Positions 1-9,704 of a DNA stretch of 64,000 nt are shown here, piece by piece; the stretch's first letter is position 1, and each line of letters starts with the position of its first letter. Position numbers and translations under genes: made by a program. Location: positions 147,426 through 211,425 of the forward strand of contig NZ_CABFVD010000007.1 of the NCBI RefSeq assembly GCF_902143515.1. Reading direction: 5' to 3'. The notes beneath the pieces are model-generated. The model saw only the letters and a list, made by a program, of their open reading frames with translations. It did not search any database and was not told where the DNA came from. Source of the stretch: Hathewaya massiliensis (GTDB taxonomy: Bacteria; Bacillota; Clostridia; Clostridiales; Clostridiaceae).

Positions 1-842
1 ACTAGATTGCTATTTGTTATTTGTCGAAGTCCTTTCTCATTCTCCCTGTCTAAGTAAATGCTTGTTAATATATCAGCTTTCTTTATATCTACTCTGTTTA
101 CATTAAGGATATTATTTTTAATATTCATAGATCTAATAGTATATTTATCTAAATATCTATTATTTTTAATAATACCTAAGCCTTTTTCTTTATTCTTATC
201 TAAATAAGTTGCACTAGTTTTAGTTAACTCTTGTTTTCTAGTTACGTCTATATTGATACTGGAATTTATGCTCATACCTTTTAGGAAGTCTAGATCTAAT
301 CCAGTGCTAAATTCTATAGTGATATATTTAGATTTATTATAATTCTCAACATTAATTGTATAATCTGAATTACTTAATTCTATTTTTGAATCTCTCACAA
401 ATTGTTTTAGTGATACATCTTTAAATAATCCTAAACAGTGAGTATCTAGTAAGTTTTTAGCTTTAAGCATGTTTATATCAACATCATTACAATTTAAAGC
501 TGATAGATTTTCTTTAATTATTTCTTTTTCTATAAAATTTAACTCTTTTGCCGTAGATTTACTTATAAGTTTATTGGTTTTATCTAAGCTGATTTCTATA
601 TTTTTATATACTTCATTATTAGCATTTATAATAATGTCTTTACCACTATATTTATCAATTTCATTAGTGCTACCATAAAAACTTTTAATGTCAATTTTAT
701 TAATTTCAGTTTCATTTTTCTTATAAAATAATTTAGTCTTGTTTTTAGAAATATCCTCTCTTGTGTCACATTTAAAAGTGGCACTAGAAAGATTATCCCC
801 TACATAAGTAAAACTACATAAGGGAATTGTATGTAGGGGCAT
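1..842 (-). CDS. Phage structural/tail protein, C-terminus cut by window edge
   Basis: An open frame of about 280 codons runs from ATG at 842 (with AGAGGTGATTTAA just before it) off the left edge without a stop. It begins MPLHTIPLCSFTYVGD and is rich in Asn, Lys, Ile and Asp, with no recognised motif. It is the most distal visible gene of the tail operon, 11 bases after the previous stop, so a baseplate or fibre role is inferred from position only. Confidence 0.7.
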   Translation of the reverse strand, partial: MPLHTIPLCSFTYVGDNLSSATFKCDTREDISKNKTKLFYKKNETEINKIDIKSFYGSTNEIDKYSGKDIIINANNEVYKNIEISLDKTNKLISKSTAKELNFIEKEIIKENLSALNCNDVDINMLKAKNLLDTHCLGLFKDVSLKQFVRDSKIELSNSDYTINVENYNKSKYITIEFSTGLDLDFLKGMSINSSINIDVTRKQELTKTSATYLDKNKEKGLGIIKNNRYLDKYTIRSMNIKNNILNVNRVDIKKADILTSIYLDRENEKGLRQITNSNL

Positions 843-853
843 TTAAATCACCT

Positions 854-2368
854 CTATTCTGCCGTTTTATAACATCTAATAGCTATACAGTATAAATTAT
901 TGGCACTATTGTTAAGGAAGTAATAAGGTGCTGTAATCTTAAATTTTTTATAGTTCTCTTCTTCATCAGTACCTTTCTTATAAACAAGTTTATCCATATC
1001 ATAAATAGCTGAAGCATCTCCAGCTAACACGTTAACCATTTTACCTCTCTCCATATCCACTGGATGTACAAGGGTAATATCAGAGAATTGATGTTTCTTG
1101 TGATTCCATCTTGAGCCCTCTGTATTGCATTTATCCATGAATGAATGAGTTGTGTAAAACCCTGGATAATGAGGTTGCATTGGCATACCAATTTTATTGG
1201 CTATCATACATACATCTGTAACTCCTGTTGCTGTTCTTTCTCCAAACTTTTTTGTAAAAAATGGTTGGATATCTGAACTTGTAGTTACACCAAAATTATA
1301 TATATCATCTGTACTAGCACTATCCTCCATTGGTTTAACTACTCCAATATAAGCATATGAAGTAAGATAATTATTGTAAGGGTAGTTATCTGCACTAGGA
1401 TCCCCTCTAAGTACAATATTAATTGCATCTTTAGTAACATTAATCCAATATTGAACCGGTAACCAATCTCCTATATCCTTAGTTAAATGTTTATACCAAG
1501 CCAACCTAGAAGGTACAGAGCAACTTTCTTCGACTAAATCTTTAACTTGAACCTCTGTTTGTTTTCCATCTACATTTAGTATTTTTTTAGTATCATGAAT
1601 TTCTTTCCCAATAGCGATATACATATGATTTCTATTATCCATTTGTCCTTTTAAAAGCGCTAGTTTTTCTTTTTCATTTTGAGTTAGTTCCATTTGTTGT
1701 CTATAACTAGCTAATGAGCTTTGCTCACTGGATGTAAGTTCTAAACTTGAATACTGTTTATACATTATTAAAATGATACTATCATAATACAATCTTCTAT
1801 TAGTTTTTAAATCATTCCAATCTTTTAATTCTTGAGCAGTTAAATCATGTGCATTTTTTAATGTATCCAACTCATTCTGCTCTGCTGTAGAAAGACTTTC
1901 ACCATTATTGTATTTTCTAAGTAGCAATAATTCCCTTTCATCAGATAGTCTTTTTCTCATTCTCAATTCTTGCATTTTAGTCTGTTCATCTGTGGTCAAA
2001 GTATCTGGATTTTTCTTAATTAGATTTTTCTCTTCGTAAGTTAAGGGCATGGACTCAACATATCTATTAAGAAGTTTTATTTCTTCTTCCGTAAATGGTT
2101 TACTATAGTTTTCTTTATCTAATAGCTGTTGCTCTTCTGACGTAGGTGTTAAAGCTGCAGTTCTCTCAAATCTAACATAAAACTCTTTATTATAACTTGT
2201 AGTAGCTTTTATTAAGCTAAAATCTTTTATAGTGTCTACTGTTGTTGGGTATACAAGATCCCATTTGTAAGTCCCTGCATTTGTTGTTATTTCTTTAGTT
2301 AAATTTTTTATTATATCCTTAACACTTGTACTGCCTTCAATATAATAAAAATTTTCTGTAATAGCCAT
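854..2368 (-). CDS. Tail/baseplate protein with degenerate 17-residue repeats
   Basis: The 504-residue protein starts at ATG 2368 behind AGGAGGTTGATGAT. The N-terminal ~75 residues and C-terminal ~220 residues look globular. Between them (residues about 75-250) are some nine degenerate repeats of about 17 residues of the form LTxxExxxLxxL, for example LTYEEKNLIKK, LTTDEQTKMQEL, LSTAEQNELDTL, LTAQELKDWNDL and LTQNEKEKLALL. Similar LTxEE blocks occur in some phage fibre-region proteins. The exact role is unknown; position after the baseplate hub supports a tail-tip part. Confidence 0.6.
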   Translation of the reverse strand: MAITENFYYIEGSTSVKDIIKNLTKEITTNAGTYKWDLVYPTTVDTIKDFSLIKATTSYNKEFYVRFERTAALTPTSEEQQLLDKENYSKPFTEEEIKLLNRYVESMPLTYEEKNLIKKNPDTLTTDEQTKMQELRMRKRLSDERELLLLRKYNNGESLSTAEQNELDTLKNAHDLTAQELKDWNDLKTNRRLYYDSIILIMYKQYSSLELTSSEQSSLASYRQQMELTQNEKEKLALLKGQMDNRNHMYIAIGKEIHDTKKILNVDGKQTEVQVKDLVEESCSVPSRLAWYKHLTKDIGDWLPVQYWINVTKDAINIVLRGDPSADNYPYNNYLTSYAYIGVVKPMEDSASTDDIYNFGVTTSSDIQPFFTKKFGERTATGVTDVCMIANKIGMPMQPHYPGFYTTHSFMDKCNTEGSRWNHKKHQFSDITLVHPVDMERGKMVNVLAGDASAIYDMDKLVYKKGTDEEENYKKFKITAPYYFLNNSANNLYCIAIRCYKTAE

Positions 2369-2386
2369 ATCATCAACCTCCTAAGT

Positions 2387-2929
2387 TTAAATTATTTTTA
2401 TATATTCTAAGTCCACGATTATTTGCCTGCTGTTGCCACTCTTATTATCTAAAATAAAAGAAATAGGTGTATTAGCATTAACTTTAAAATGAGTATTAAA
2501 GTATTTATGCTCTCCTATTTCCTTAATAGTTGCATTATCTATTATTTTATTTTTATTAATTACTAAGCTATAAGTATCTTCATTTTTCCACCCAGTCTGA
2601 TTGAAATGTAGTCCAGTGATGTGTATATCTTTGTCAAATTTAAAATCTACTTTATTCTCTTGTATTACTGGTGGAATATCTAAAAGTTTACTTTCTATTT
2701 TCTGTATGCCTTCATATTTAATGTGGATTAAACCTTCTATTTTCTTCTTCAAACCTTCGTACTTTACACTAGGTAATAACTCTTTTACTTCCCCTAATAA
2801 AGCCTTAATATTATCTGTGGTAAGTTGTGAGTATTTATCTTTCAATTCATTATTTATTAATTCTAACAATTTCTTTTTTAAATCATCTGTTAGTTCATCA
2901 AAATTAACTATATATTTAGGTAAACTCAT
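2387..2929 (-). CDS. Tail-tip protein, paralogue of next upstream gene
   Basis: The 180-residue protein starts at ATG 2929 (MSLPKYIVNFDEL), preceded by AGAAGGTGTTTAAT, one base after the upstream gene's stop. The N-terminal NFDEL segment and the C-terminal domain (TGLHFNQTGWKNED, GEHKYFN) match the upstream gene residue for residue in places, so the two are tandem duplicates that diverged in the middle. No known family recognised; receptor-binding or tip accessory protein by position. Confidence 0.6.
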   Translation of the reverse strand: MSLPKYIVNFDELTDDLKKKLLELINNELKDKYSQLTTDNIKALLGEVKELLPSVKYEGLKKKIEGLIHIKYEGIQKIESKLLDIPPVIQENKVDFKFDKDIHITGLHFNQTGWKNEDTYSLVINKNKIIDNATIKEIGEHKYFNTHFKVNANTPISFILDNKSGNSRQIIVDLEYIKII

Positions 2930-2930
2930 A

Positions 2931-3479
2931 TTAAACACCTTCTAATACATTAAAATCTACCCATACTACTTTACTACTTCCACTTATATTATTAAAAATA
3001 AATTTAATAGCACCATCTATAGGGTAAAATACATTAAAGTATTTATGCTCTCCATATTCCTTAGTTCTAACACCATCAAATAGCTTTTTACTCCCTACTA
3101 CTAAATCCCAACTGTCCTCAACTCTCCATGCACTTTGACTATATGTAACCCCTGTCAATTTACCACTATAATTTACCTCTATAGTGTGTTGTCCTTTAAT
3201 AGCTGGGATCTCTAACATTTTTCCGTATATCTTCTGTGTTCCACTTGTGCCTAAATTGTTACTTAAGCTATCTAGTTTTACACCTAAAGCATTTAAAGCG
3301 GTGATTAAATCGTTATAGTCCACGCCTTGTATTTTATCTTTTATTTCCTGTAGTAAACTTTCTATGTCTTTTGTAGAAAATGTTATGTTTTCTATATCTA
3401 CATTAACACCATTTTCAAGATAACTTTTAATTAAGTCTGAAAGTTCATCAAAGTTAATTACATATGAAGCTACACCTAT
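2931..3479 (-). CDS. Tail-tip protein, tandem paralogue, ATA start
   Basis: The frame opens right after an in-frame TAA at 3482 and begins with ATA at 3479, 6 bases after a strong GGGGTG ribosome site. Started there, the 182-residue protein (xGVASYVINFDELSD) aligns from its first residue with the downstream paralogue (MSLPKYIVNFDELTD). The first usual start, GTG at 3323, would cut off the conserved NFDEL segment and has no ribosome site. The C-terminal domain contains TGVTYSQSAWRVED and GEHKYFN. Confidence 0.6.
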   Translation of the reverse strand: MGVASYVINFDELSDLIKSYLENGVNVDIENITFSTKDIESLLQEIKDKIQGVDYNDLITALNALGVKLDSLSNNLGTSGTQKIYGKMLEIPAIKGQHTIEVNYSGKLTGVTYSQSAWRVEDSWDLVVGSKKLFDGVRTKEYGEHKYFNVFYPIDGAIKFIFNNISGSSKVVWVDFNVLEGV

Positions 3480-3484
3480 TTAAA

Positions 3485-3832
3485 TCACCCCTCTTCTACA
3501 ACTTGTATATTACTAACTTTATTATTAGAATCCTTAAACAACTGCAATATTTCATATGCACCATTAGGGAAATTAGTTCTAATTCTAAAAACTTTATTAT
3601 TGGAATCTCGGATAAGCTCCTGTGACCATTCTAATTCGGTACCTTCCGCATATATAATTCTACCAACTTTATTGGTTGTTTCATCTCTAACTAATCTACA
3701 TGGATATTCAGGAAGTTCCCCTGTATATTCACCATCTGTACTTATCTGATTTTTGAAATTTCTTTTTCTTAGCTCCTGGTCTAACACATATTTAACTGGT
3801 TCTCTAAAATTTTTAAAACCCATGTGCGACAT
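3485..3832 (-). CDS. Small tail-region protein, unknown
   Basis: A 115-residue protein (MSHMGFKNFREP) starts at ATG 3832 behind TTAGGTGATAGTAT. The C-terminal half has two similar stretches, RDSNNKVFRIRTNF and KDSNNKVSNIQVVEE, suggesting short beta-repeats. It lies between the hub-like gene and the paralogue pair. No family recognised. Confidence 0.6.
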   Translation of the reverse strand: MSHMGFKNFREPVKYVLDQELRKRNFKNQISTDGEYTGELPEYPCRLVRDETTNKVGRIIYAEGTELEWSQELIRDSNNKVFRIRTNFPNGAYEILQLFKDSNNKVSNIQVVEEG

Positions 3833-3865
3833 ATACTATCACCTAAATTCCTATAATTTATACCT

Positions 3866-5383
3866 TTAACTATCTATTTGGACCTTCTTCCATTCTAAAT
3901 TAACACTTATATTAGCTTCATAATCCTCAGTAGTATCACTTTGCAAGTATATATACCATCTTCCTTGCATTGGTTTTATAATTTTAAAATATTCTGGTTG
4001 ACCACTCCAACCACTGTAACTAATACTTTCACAACTATTTAGTCCAGTATTAGTTAGTGGACTTTCTGCGCTGGTAAATATTTGTTGCTTGTATCCATAG
4101 TAACTTTTATTTGGGTCTTGTAGCACTAAGTCATAGTGTTTAGTCTCCAATAGGTTGCTAAAGAAAGCTGTGACTTCTAAATGTGGTTGCTTTTCTATAT
4201 CGATAAATCCTAATTTAATCCTTCCTGATTTATCTATTCTAAATTTTTCTTTTACATTTGCTGAAGCTAATATAAATGTCTGCTCATTAGATTTACTTTT
4301 ACCACTTACACTTCCACTGCCTATTTTAGTTGGAATATTATATATTGTAGTTTTATCTCTCATACCTTGTAGTTGTAAGCTATCTGTGTATCCATCTGCA
4401 GTAATTTCTGTGTCTACTCCAACAATAAGATAATAACCACTATAAGTTCCTTTAGATCTAACTCTTGCAATTTTCCCTATGTCCATTTCAGAAGTACCAG
4501 CCACTGGCACTATACTTATACCTGTGCTTTTTCTCCACATATCTAAATATTTATGTCCAGCAACCGCTTTTCTTAAGGCTTCTGTAGTCGCTAAAGGGTT
4601 TTCTATTGTATCTACCCATCTTTCGCCATTTAAATATTTAGTCATACTTGTATCTTCAAATAATGTATATTTATCATTGCATACTATCTTTAATATATTT
4701 CTCATAAGACTAGCATCTCTACCAGCTTTATCGTCTGCTATATTATATTCAGTATTTAAATCAAAGTCATATTTGTTATTTTCATGGTTAACCTCATCAT
4801 AAGCTGGGTATTGATCTTCTAATAATATTGTCCCATCTTTAGTTGCTCTTATTTTTGCGTGCATGGTTTCTACAATAGCTTCTATTATGTCATGGAACAT
4901 TGTCCCTATATCAACTTCTAATTTAGGCACAACATAATCATTCCCACCAGTTCTAACTATATTTAATCCTGCTTCCTGGGCTACTGTCGTAATTATTTCT
5001 ACCGCTGTTTTATTGTAAAACTTCAATTCTTTATCAGTAGAGTTTAACATTCTATAATACATATCGTGACATGTTAATTCCATTGTTTTTTGGTCTGTAT
5101 CGTATGTGTACTTTTTTATTACCCCTGTAAATTGTATTTTTTTATTTACATATACTTTAATTTGTGCAAAGTTATCAATGATTCCCTTGTCACCACCGCC
5201 GAATAGTGGAGTATCAAGGTTTTCATATTGAGCTACCACTATGGCTTCTCCTGTGGGTGTGCCTTCGCTTCTACTTAGTCTTATGTTTAGCAAGCTCTCT
5301 TCTAATATTAACTTATCTGAATCCTCCTCTTTAAATCCCCTATACCCATTCTTCTTATATATCTCAACCTTACACCTTGGCAT
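3866..5383 (-). CDS. Baseplate hub-like protein (XkdQ/gpD/gp27-like)
   Basis: The 505-residue protein starts best at ATG 5383 (MPRCKVEIYKKNG); an earlier GTG at 5389 is less likely. The order of features, an N-terminal beta-rich part (SRSEGTPTGEAIVVAQYEN), a segment FTGVIKKYTYDTDQKTMELTC and the long cysteine-poor middle, resembles tail hub proteins of the XkdQ/late-control-D group, which cap the tail tube below the tape measure. Position after the tape measure and one small gene fits. The C-terminal third looks like an added beta domain. Confidence 0.65.
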   Translation of the reverse strand: MPRCKVEIYKKNGYRGFKEEDSDKLILEESLLNIRLSRSEGTPTGEAIVVAQYENLDTPLFGGGDKGIIDNFAQIKVYVNKKIQFTGVIKKYTYDTDQKTMELTCHDMYYRMLNSTDKELKFYNKTAVEIITTVAQEAGLNIVRTGGNDYVVPKLEVDIGTMFHDIIEAIVETMHAKIRATKDGTILLEDQYPAYDEVNHENNKYDFDLNTEYNIADDKAGRDASLMRNILKIVCNDKYTLFEDTSMTKYLNGERWVDTIENPLATTEALRKAVAGHKYLDMWRKSTGISIVPVAGTSEMDIGKIARVRSKGTYSGYYLIVGVDTEITADGYTDSLQLQGMRDKTTIYNIPTKIGSGSVSGKSKSNEQTFILASANVKEKFRIDKSGRIKLGFIDIEKQPHLEVTAFFSNLLETKHYDLVLQDPNKSYYGYKQQIFTSAESPLTNTGLNSCESISYSGWSGQPEYFKIIKPMQGRWYIYLQSDTTEDYEANISVNLEWKKVQIDS

Positions 5384-5804
5384 TATCACTCACCCACCCT
5401 GAAACATCATGATTGCATAAAAGTTCAATTGAAATATAATATATATCTCCTTCTATAGGAGTATCTAACTCATATTTATTCTGAATATAACCTTTATACT
5501 TGATCCCAAATTCATCTATTAGAGTAAACCTCTCTTTGTAAGAGTTTCTGAACTTTAAAAACTTTTCTATATTACTTTTAGTTTCTTGACCGCTTTCTCC
5601 TTTAATTTGAAATACAATAGTAAAATCTATTACACAATCACTTGTTGAGTTGTTTTGAAAATATGTATATCCATGTATTGCTTTTGTACCTTTTCTAAAA
5701 TGTGTAGGTCTAGGTGGCTTATAGTTAGTAATTTCACCACCAGCGTTACTTCCATCTTCATATAATAGATCTATTTTGAAATCTTTTATTCTATCTAAAT
5801 CTAT
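5370..5804 (-). CDS. Tail protein with no canonical start codon (ATA start)
   Basis: A clean 144-codon frame runs from just after an in-frame TAA at 5807 to TAA at 5370. It has no ATG or TTG and its only GTGs are near the 3' end. ATA at 5804 lies 8 bases after GGAGG (5817-5813), ideal spacing. The product (IDLDRIKDFKIDLLYED at its start, FLKFRNSYKERFTLIDEFG in the middle, YYISIELLCNHDVSGW near the end) looks globular and has normal codon use. Position between tape measure and hub suggests a distal-tail-like protein. It overlaps the hub start by 14 bases. Confidence 0.65.
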   Translation of the reverse strand: MDLDRIKDFKIDLLYEDGSNAGGEITNYKPPRPTHFRKGTKAIHGYTYFQNNSTSDCVIDFTIVFQIKGESGQETKSNIEKFLKFRNSYKERFTLIDEFGIKYKGYIQNKYELDTPIEGDIYYISIELLCNHDVSGWVSDNAKV

Positions 5805-5820
5805 TTAAGCCACCTCCCTA

Positions 5821-8387
5821 TTAATCTCTAAGAACATCATTCATAAATAATTCAGTCATAACATTTTTCATGCTATTTTCAGTCATATTCTTTAGTTCTG
5901 ATGTTAATTGTTTTGTTCCCTTTTCTCCTGTATCAGATACAGTTACATGCATTGTTATTTTAGGTTCAAATTTAAACTGCTTATTAGAAGAATTAGCATT
6001 AGTTATATTAGAAATCCCATGGTTACTACCATAAGCTCCACTTAAAGCTAAATTATTAAGTCCTTGAAATTCTGGTCTTACTTTGCCCAAGCCTTTTATC
6101 TTATTTGCCAAACCTTTAAATTTAGAACTTATTACACCTTCTTGCTTATCTACTCCCTGTACAAGACCTTCTCCAATATTAACACCGTATCCATCAAATA
6201 CCTTTGAAGGAGAATTTATTCCCAATAGCTTTTTAAATCCTCCAGTTATTTTGCCAGCTATTTTGCCTATGATTTCCCCTACTTTCTCAACCATAGACCA
6301 TAAACCTTTAACGAGGCCACCTATTATATCTACTCCAAAATTGAAAAAAGTTTTGGGCAATCCCACAAAAGCAAATTTTAAAAACTTTACTGCACCCTTA
6401 ACAGGTATTTCTATGGCTTTTTTAATTCCGCCCCAAATTTTACCCGCAACTTCTTTTATAGTATCCCAATGTTTTATAACCTCATATACAATAAAACCTA
6501 TTCCGGCTATCAGCCCAACAATAAGCAATACATGAGGTGATAGTAGTGCAGGTAACTTAGTAAATATTTTAACAATACCTAAAATCCCTTTTCCTATACC
6601 GCCAAAAACAGTTCCTATACCTTTCCCTAAACCTTTTACAATGGTTAAAGTGCCTTTAATACCTAGACTGGCTGCTTTACCTAGTCCTTTAAATGCTTTT
6701 CCAAGTCCTCCTATTGCTTTTGCACTTCCTCCAGCTATTCCGGATATAATCTTAGGAACACTTTTTAATTTACCTAATGTACCAAATATAGTGCCACCTA
6801 ATTTTATTACATTTCCGCTTAAAGTCATGATTGGTCCAGCTATTGCTGCCATACCTATAAAACTAACAATAGTTTTCTTAACTGGTCCTGGTAACTTCTC
6901 TATAGTTTCCAATACCTTAGAAAAAGCATCTAAGAATCTTACTACATGTGGCAAGAGATGTCCCCCTATAGTGATACCGAGGTTTTGCAATTGAACTTTG
7001 GCTTTATTAAATTTTTCCTCAGGAGTATCCATCATTTTGTCAAAAGCTTCTTTGGTTGCAGTTGTGTTTTCTTTCATTTCTTTCATACTCTTGTTATACA
7101 GTTCAGCTCCACTATTAGATGTCATAGACATTACAGTGTTTAATCCCTCTACCGAACCAAACATTGTAGAAAATGCTGTAAGAGTTCCTTTTGAAGTACC
7201 TTCTAAGATTTTTAATTCTTTCTCTTTTTCTTTTAACTGCTTTTTCATTTCCTTTACATTGCCAGCACCATCTTTTTCAGCTTTAGATTGCTTTTGGAGT
7301 GTTTTAATATGTTCTTGTATGGATTTAACTTCTACATCTATAGCTTTTTTACGTTCTTTATCCTTACTAGTTAAGTTTTTCTTTTCATCACGTAGCTTAG
7401 ATATTTTTTCTCTTTCTTTTTCAATCTCTTCTTTATATTTTTTACTACCGTTTCCAGCGCTCTCTACTGCTTTTCTTAATTTATTAACTTCTTCTAATTT
7501 TTTAGCATATGCTGGAGCTGATGATTCAAGTTTGGATTTAACATCTTCTAAGAATCCCATCCAGCCTTTAGTCTTTACTGCATTTGCATCAAATTGTAAT
7601 CCTAGAGCCTCTGCTGCTTTTTTAGCCTGTTCAGATGGTTTTACTATGTTAGACATAGCAGCTTTAAGTCCTGTTATGGATTGTGCTGGTTTAATACCTT
7701 GAGCGGTGGTTACTGCTATACTAGAGAATAATTCTTCTGTTTTAACACCTAGTGCACTTGCTATAGGAATTACGTTACCTAAACTAGCTCCCATTTCATC
7801 AACTGTAACTTTTCCCAAATTTTGGGCAACAATTAACTGATTACTTATTTCCGTTGCATCTTTAGCACTTTTACCATATGCATTTATAGTAGAAGTAAGT
7901 ACATCTGTAGCAACTGTAACGTTTGTGAATCCAGCTTTAGCTAGTTTTGCTGAATCTTTAGTAAAGTTTACTGCATCCGCTTTATCTATCCCAGAAGAAA
8001 TTGAATCATAAGTTGCTTGAGCGAAATCTTTTGCAGCCATACCCATTTCAGAAGATGTTGCTAAAATTTCTTTTCTCATTTCTGCTAATTCTTGCTTACT
8101 AGCCCCTGCTATAGTATTAATTTTTGCCATAGATGTCTCAAAATCGCTTGCAAGCTTTACACATGCTGCACCTGCTCCGGCTACAGGTAAAGTTACAGAC
8201 TTCGTAAGCGTACCGCCAATACTTGTTACTGCTCCACCTAAAGATTTTAGCCTTCCACCTGCTTCACCTGTACCCCTCACAAAGTTCTTCAGTTCGGCTC
8301 CTGCCGCTTTTAGCCCATTGTTAAAAGGACTTTTATCTAACGTTAAATATGCTTTCAGGCTATAGCAGTACCAACGTTAACTGCCAT
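5821..8387 (-). CDS. Tail tape-measure protein, frameshift near 5' end
   Basis: This is the length-setting protein of the tail, also involved in DNA delivery. The long frame (819 codons from a GTG at 8280) has a TP901-type core domain in its first ~260 residues (TSMAKINTIAGASKQELAEM, ATYDSISSGI, AQGIKPAQSITGLKAAMS), a Lys/Glu coiled coil at about 250-370 and hydrophobic stretches at about 470-620. The real start appears to be ATG 8387 with AGGTGATGAATAAT before it, reading MAVNVGTAIA then TGA; the tape-measure frame (LKAYLTLDKSPFNNG) continues one base off. One missing base around 8355-8362 would explain this. Confidence 0.85.
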
Positions 8388-8427
8388 ATTATTCATCACC
8401 TGCCTTTCAAATATAAAAAATAAACAC

Positions 8428-9534
8428 TCATATCAGAGTGTTTAAGATTTTTTCAATATTATCAAATTCCCAATAGGGGATTCTTATTAATTTTATATTA
8501 TGTTTTTTGCAGTATTCATTCTTTATTTTTTCTGTTTTTTTAATTTGAAGTAATTTTGATTTTCCTTCATTCCATCTACCTTTTTTATAATGCAATTCAC
8601 CATCATATTCTATTAAATATTTTAAGTTATTTTTATTATCAAAAATAGCAAAATCAAATGGTAGTGGTCTTATGTTTTTGCACTTATCTATTTTATATTC
8701 GCTAATATAATTTATATTGTTTTTATCTAAGCAAACTGAAATCCTTTTTTCTCCTTTGCTTTCATTACATTTAGGACATCTTCTTCCACGTAAAAAATCA
8801 CTTGGGGTTGTTTTATATTCATTACCACATTTATTATGTCTTACTGTTATAAGTGTATTGTTATTTATATAATTTTCTAAAAATATATATTCATTACCTT
8901 CTAAAGCATAAACTTCTTTCCCGAATTGTTTTTGAGTCTTTTTTATATTGCCAGCACATTTTGGGCAATTGTGACCTTGTAATAAATTGTTAGGGGTTGC
9001 ATACCACTCATAGCCACATGTATTATGTTTTACCAATGTAGGCGTTTGACTGTTAATATATTCATCTAAAACAGTATATTCTTTACCATGTTTTTCTTTT
9101 ATTTTTTGCTTAAATTGCTCTGTATTCTTCTTAGAATTACCAAAGCATTTAGGACATCTTGTACCAGCTTTAAAAGAATATGGTGCTACATACCATTCAT
9201 GACCACATTCGTCATGTTTCATTAATATTTTATTTCTAGATTTTGTATATTCCCCTAATACTGAATATTCGTTTTCCACCAAAGTATAAACTTCTTTTTT
9301 AAATTCTTCTGTTGTATAATTTAACTTTTTAGCTCTTTTTTTATTACTACATTGATTACATTGTCTTTTATTTTGTTGTTTAAAATCATTAAAAGTTGTT
9401 TCAAACTCATTGCCACACCTGCATCTGAACTTCATTTTAGTTGAATTGTTAGTATATTCAGTAGAGAGCAACTCACATTCTGAATTTTTCTTTACAAATT
9501 TTTCAACTTCTCCAATAGTTAGTTTTTTACCCAT
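8428..9534 (-). CDS. Free-standing homing-type nuclease, zinc-ribbon repeats + PD-(D/E)xK-like
   Basis: The 368-residue protein starts at ATG 9534 behind GGGAGGGTTTTTTGTT. Four repeats of about 55-65 residues carry paired cysteines (CRCG...CNQC, ECGHEW...CPKC, TCGYEW...CPKC, KCGNEY...CPKC), read as zinc-binding DNA-contact modules. The C-terminal ~100 residues have PFDFAIFD, then YLIEYDGELHY and KIKNEYCKKHNIKLIRIPY, the D-ExD-K layout of a PD-(D/E)xK/Vsr-like nuclease. It interrupts the normally adjacent chaperone and tape-measure genes, typical of an invading homing endonuclease. Confidence 0.75.
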   Translation of the reverse strand: MGKKLTIGEVEKFVKKNSECELLSTEYTNNSTKMKFRCRCGNEFETTFNDFKQQNKRQCNQCSNKKRAKKLNYTTEEFKKEVYTLVENEYSVLGEYTKSRNKILMKHDECGHEWYVAPYSFKAGTRCPKCFGNSKKNTEQFKQKIKEKHGKEYTVLDEYINSQTPTLVKHNTCGYEWYATPNNLLQGHNCPKCAGNIKKTQKQFGKEVYALEGNEYIFLENYINNNTLITVRHNKCGNEYKTTPSDFLRGRRCPKCNESKGEKRISVCLDKNNINYISEYKIDKCKNIRPLPFDFAIFDNKNNLKYLIEYDGELHYKKGRWNEGKSKLLQIKKTEKIKNEYCKKHNIKLIRIPYWEFDNIEKILNTLI

Positions 9535-9585
9535 AACAAAAAACCCTCCCTAGGCTTCTTTTATTTTCCCTGAATATTTATTTTT

Positions 9586-9660
9586 AATAATGATAGAAGG
9601 TAGTTGGGAAAACTACCTTGTTATATTGGCTCGCGACTTCCAATACTATCTATCATTATT
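9586..9660 (-). ncRNA. Predicted three-way-junction RNA
   Basis: Outer stem 9586-9597 with 9649-9660 (12 pairs, extendable by one); inner hairpin 9597-9605/9611-9619 (9 pairs, 5-base loop); second inner hairpin 9624-9629/9640-9645 (6 pairs, 10-base loop). All are perfect Watson-Crick in this AT-rich DNA. It lies in the 170-base gap between the second chaperone frame and the homing-type nuclease. No run of T follows on the minus strand, so it is not an ordinary terminator. Confidence 0.5.
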
Positions 9661-9704
9661 ATTATACTCTATATAAATTATAAATTCTACATTTACACTC
9701 TATC

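Noticed and set aside
6998..7702. Plus-strand 234-residue frame opposite the tape-measure gene
   Set aside because: It mirrors the coiled-coil-coding tape-measure strand, is full of Ser/Phe/Leu as expected for an antisense shadow and has no ribosome site.
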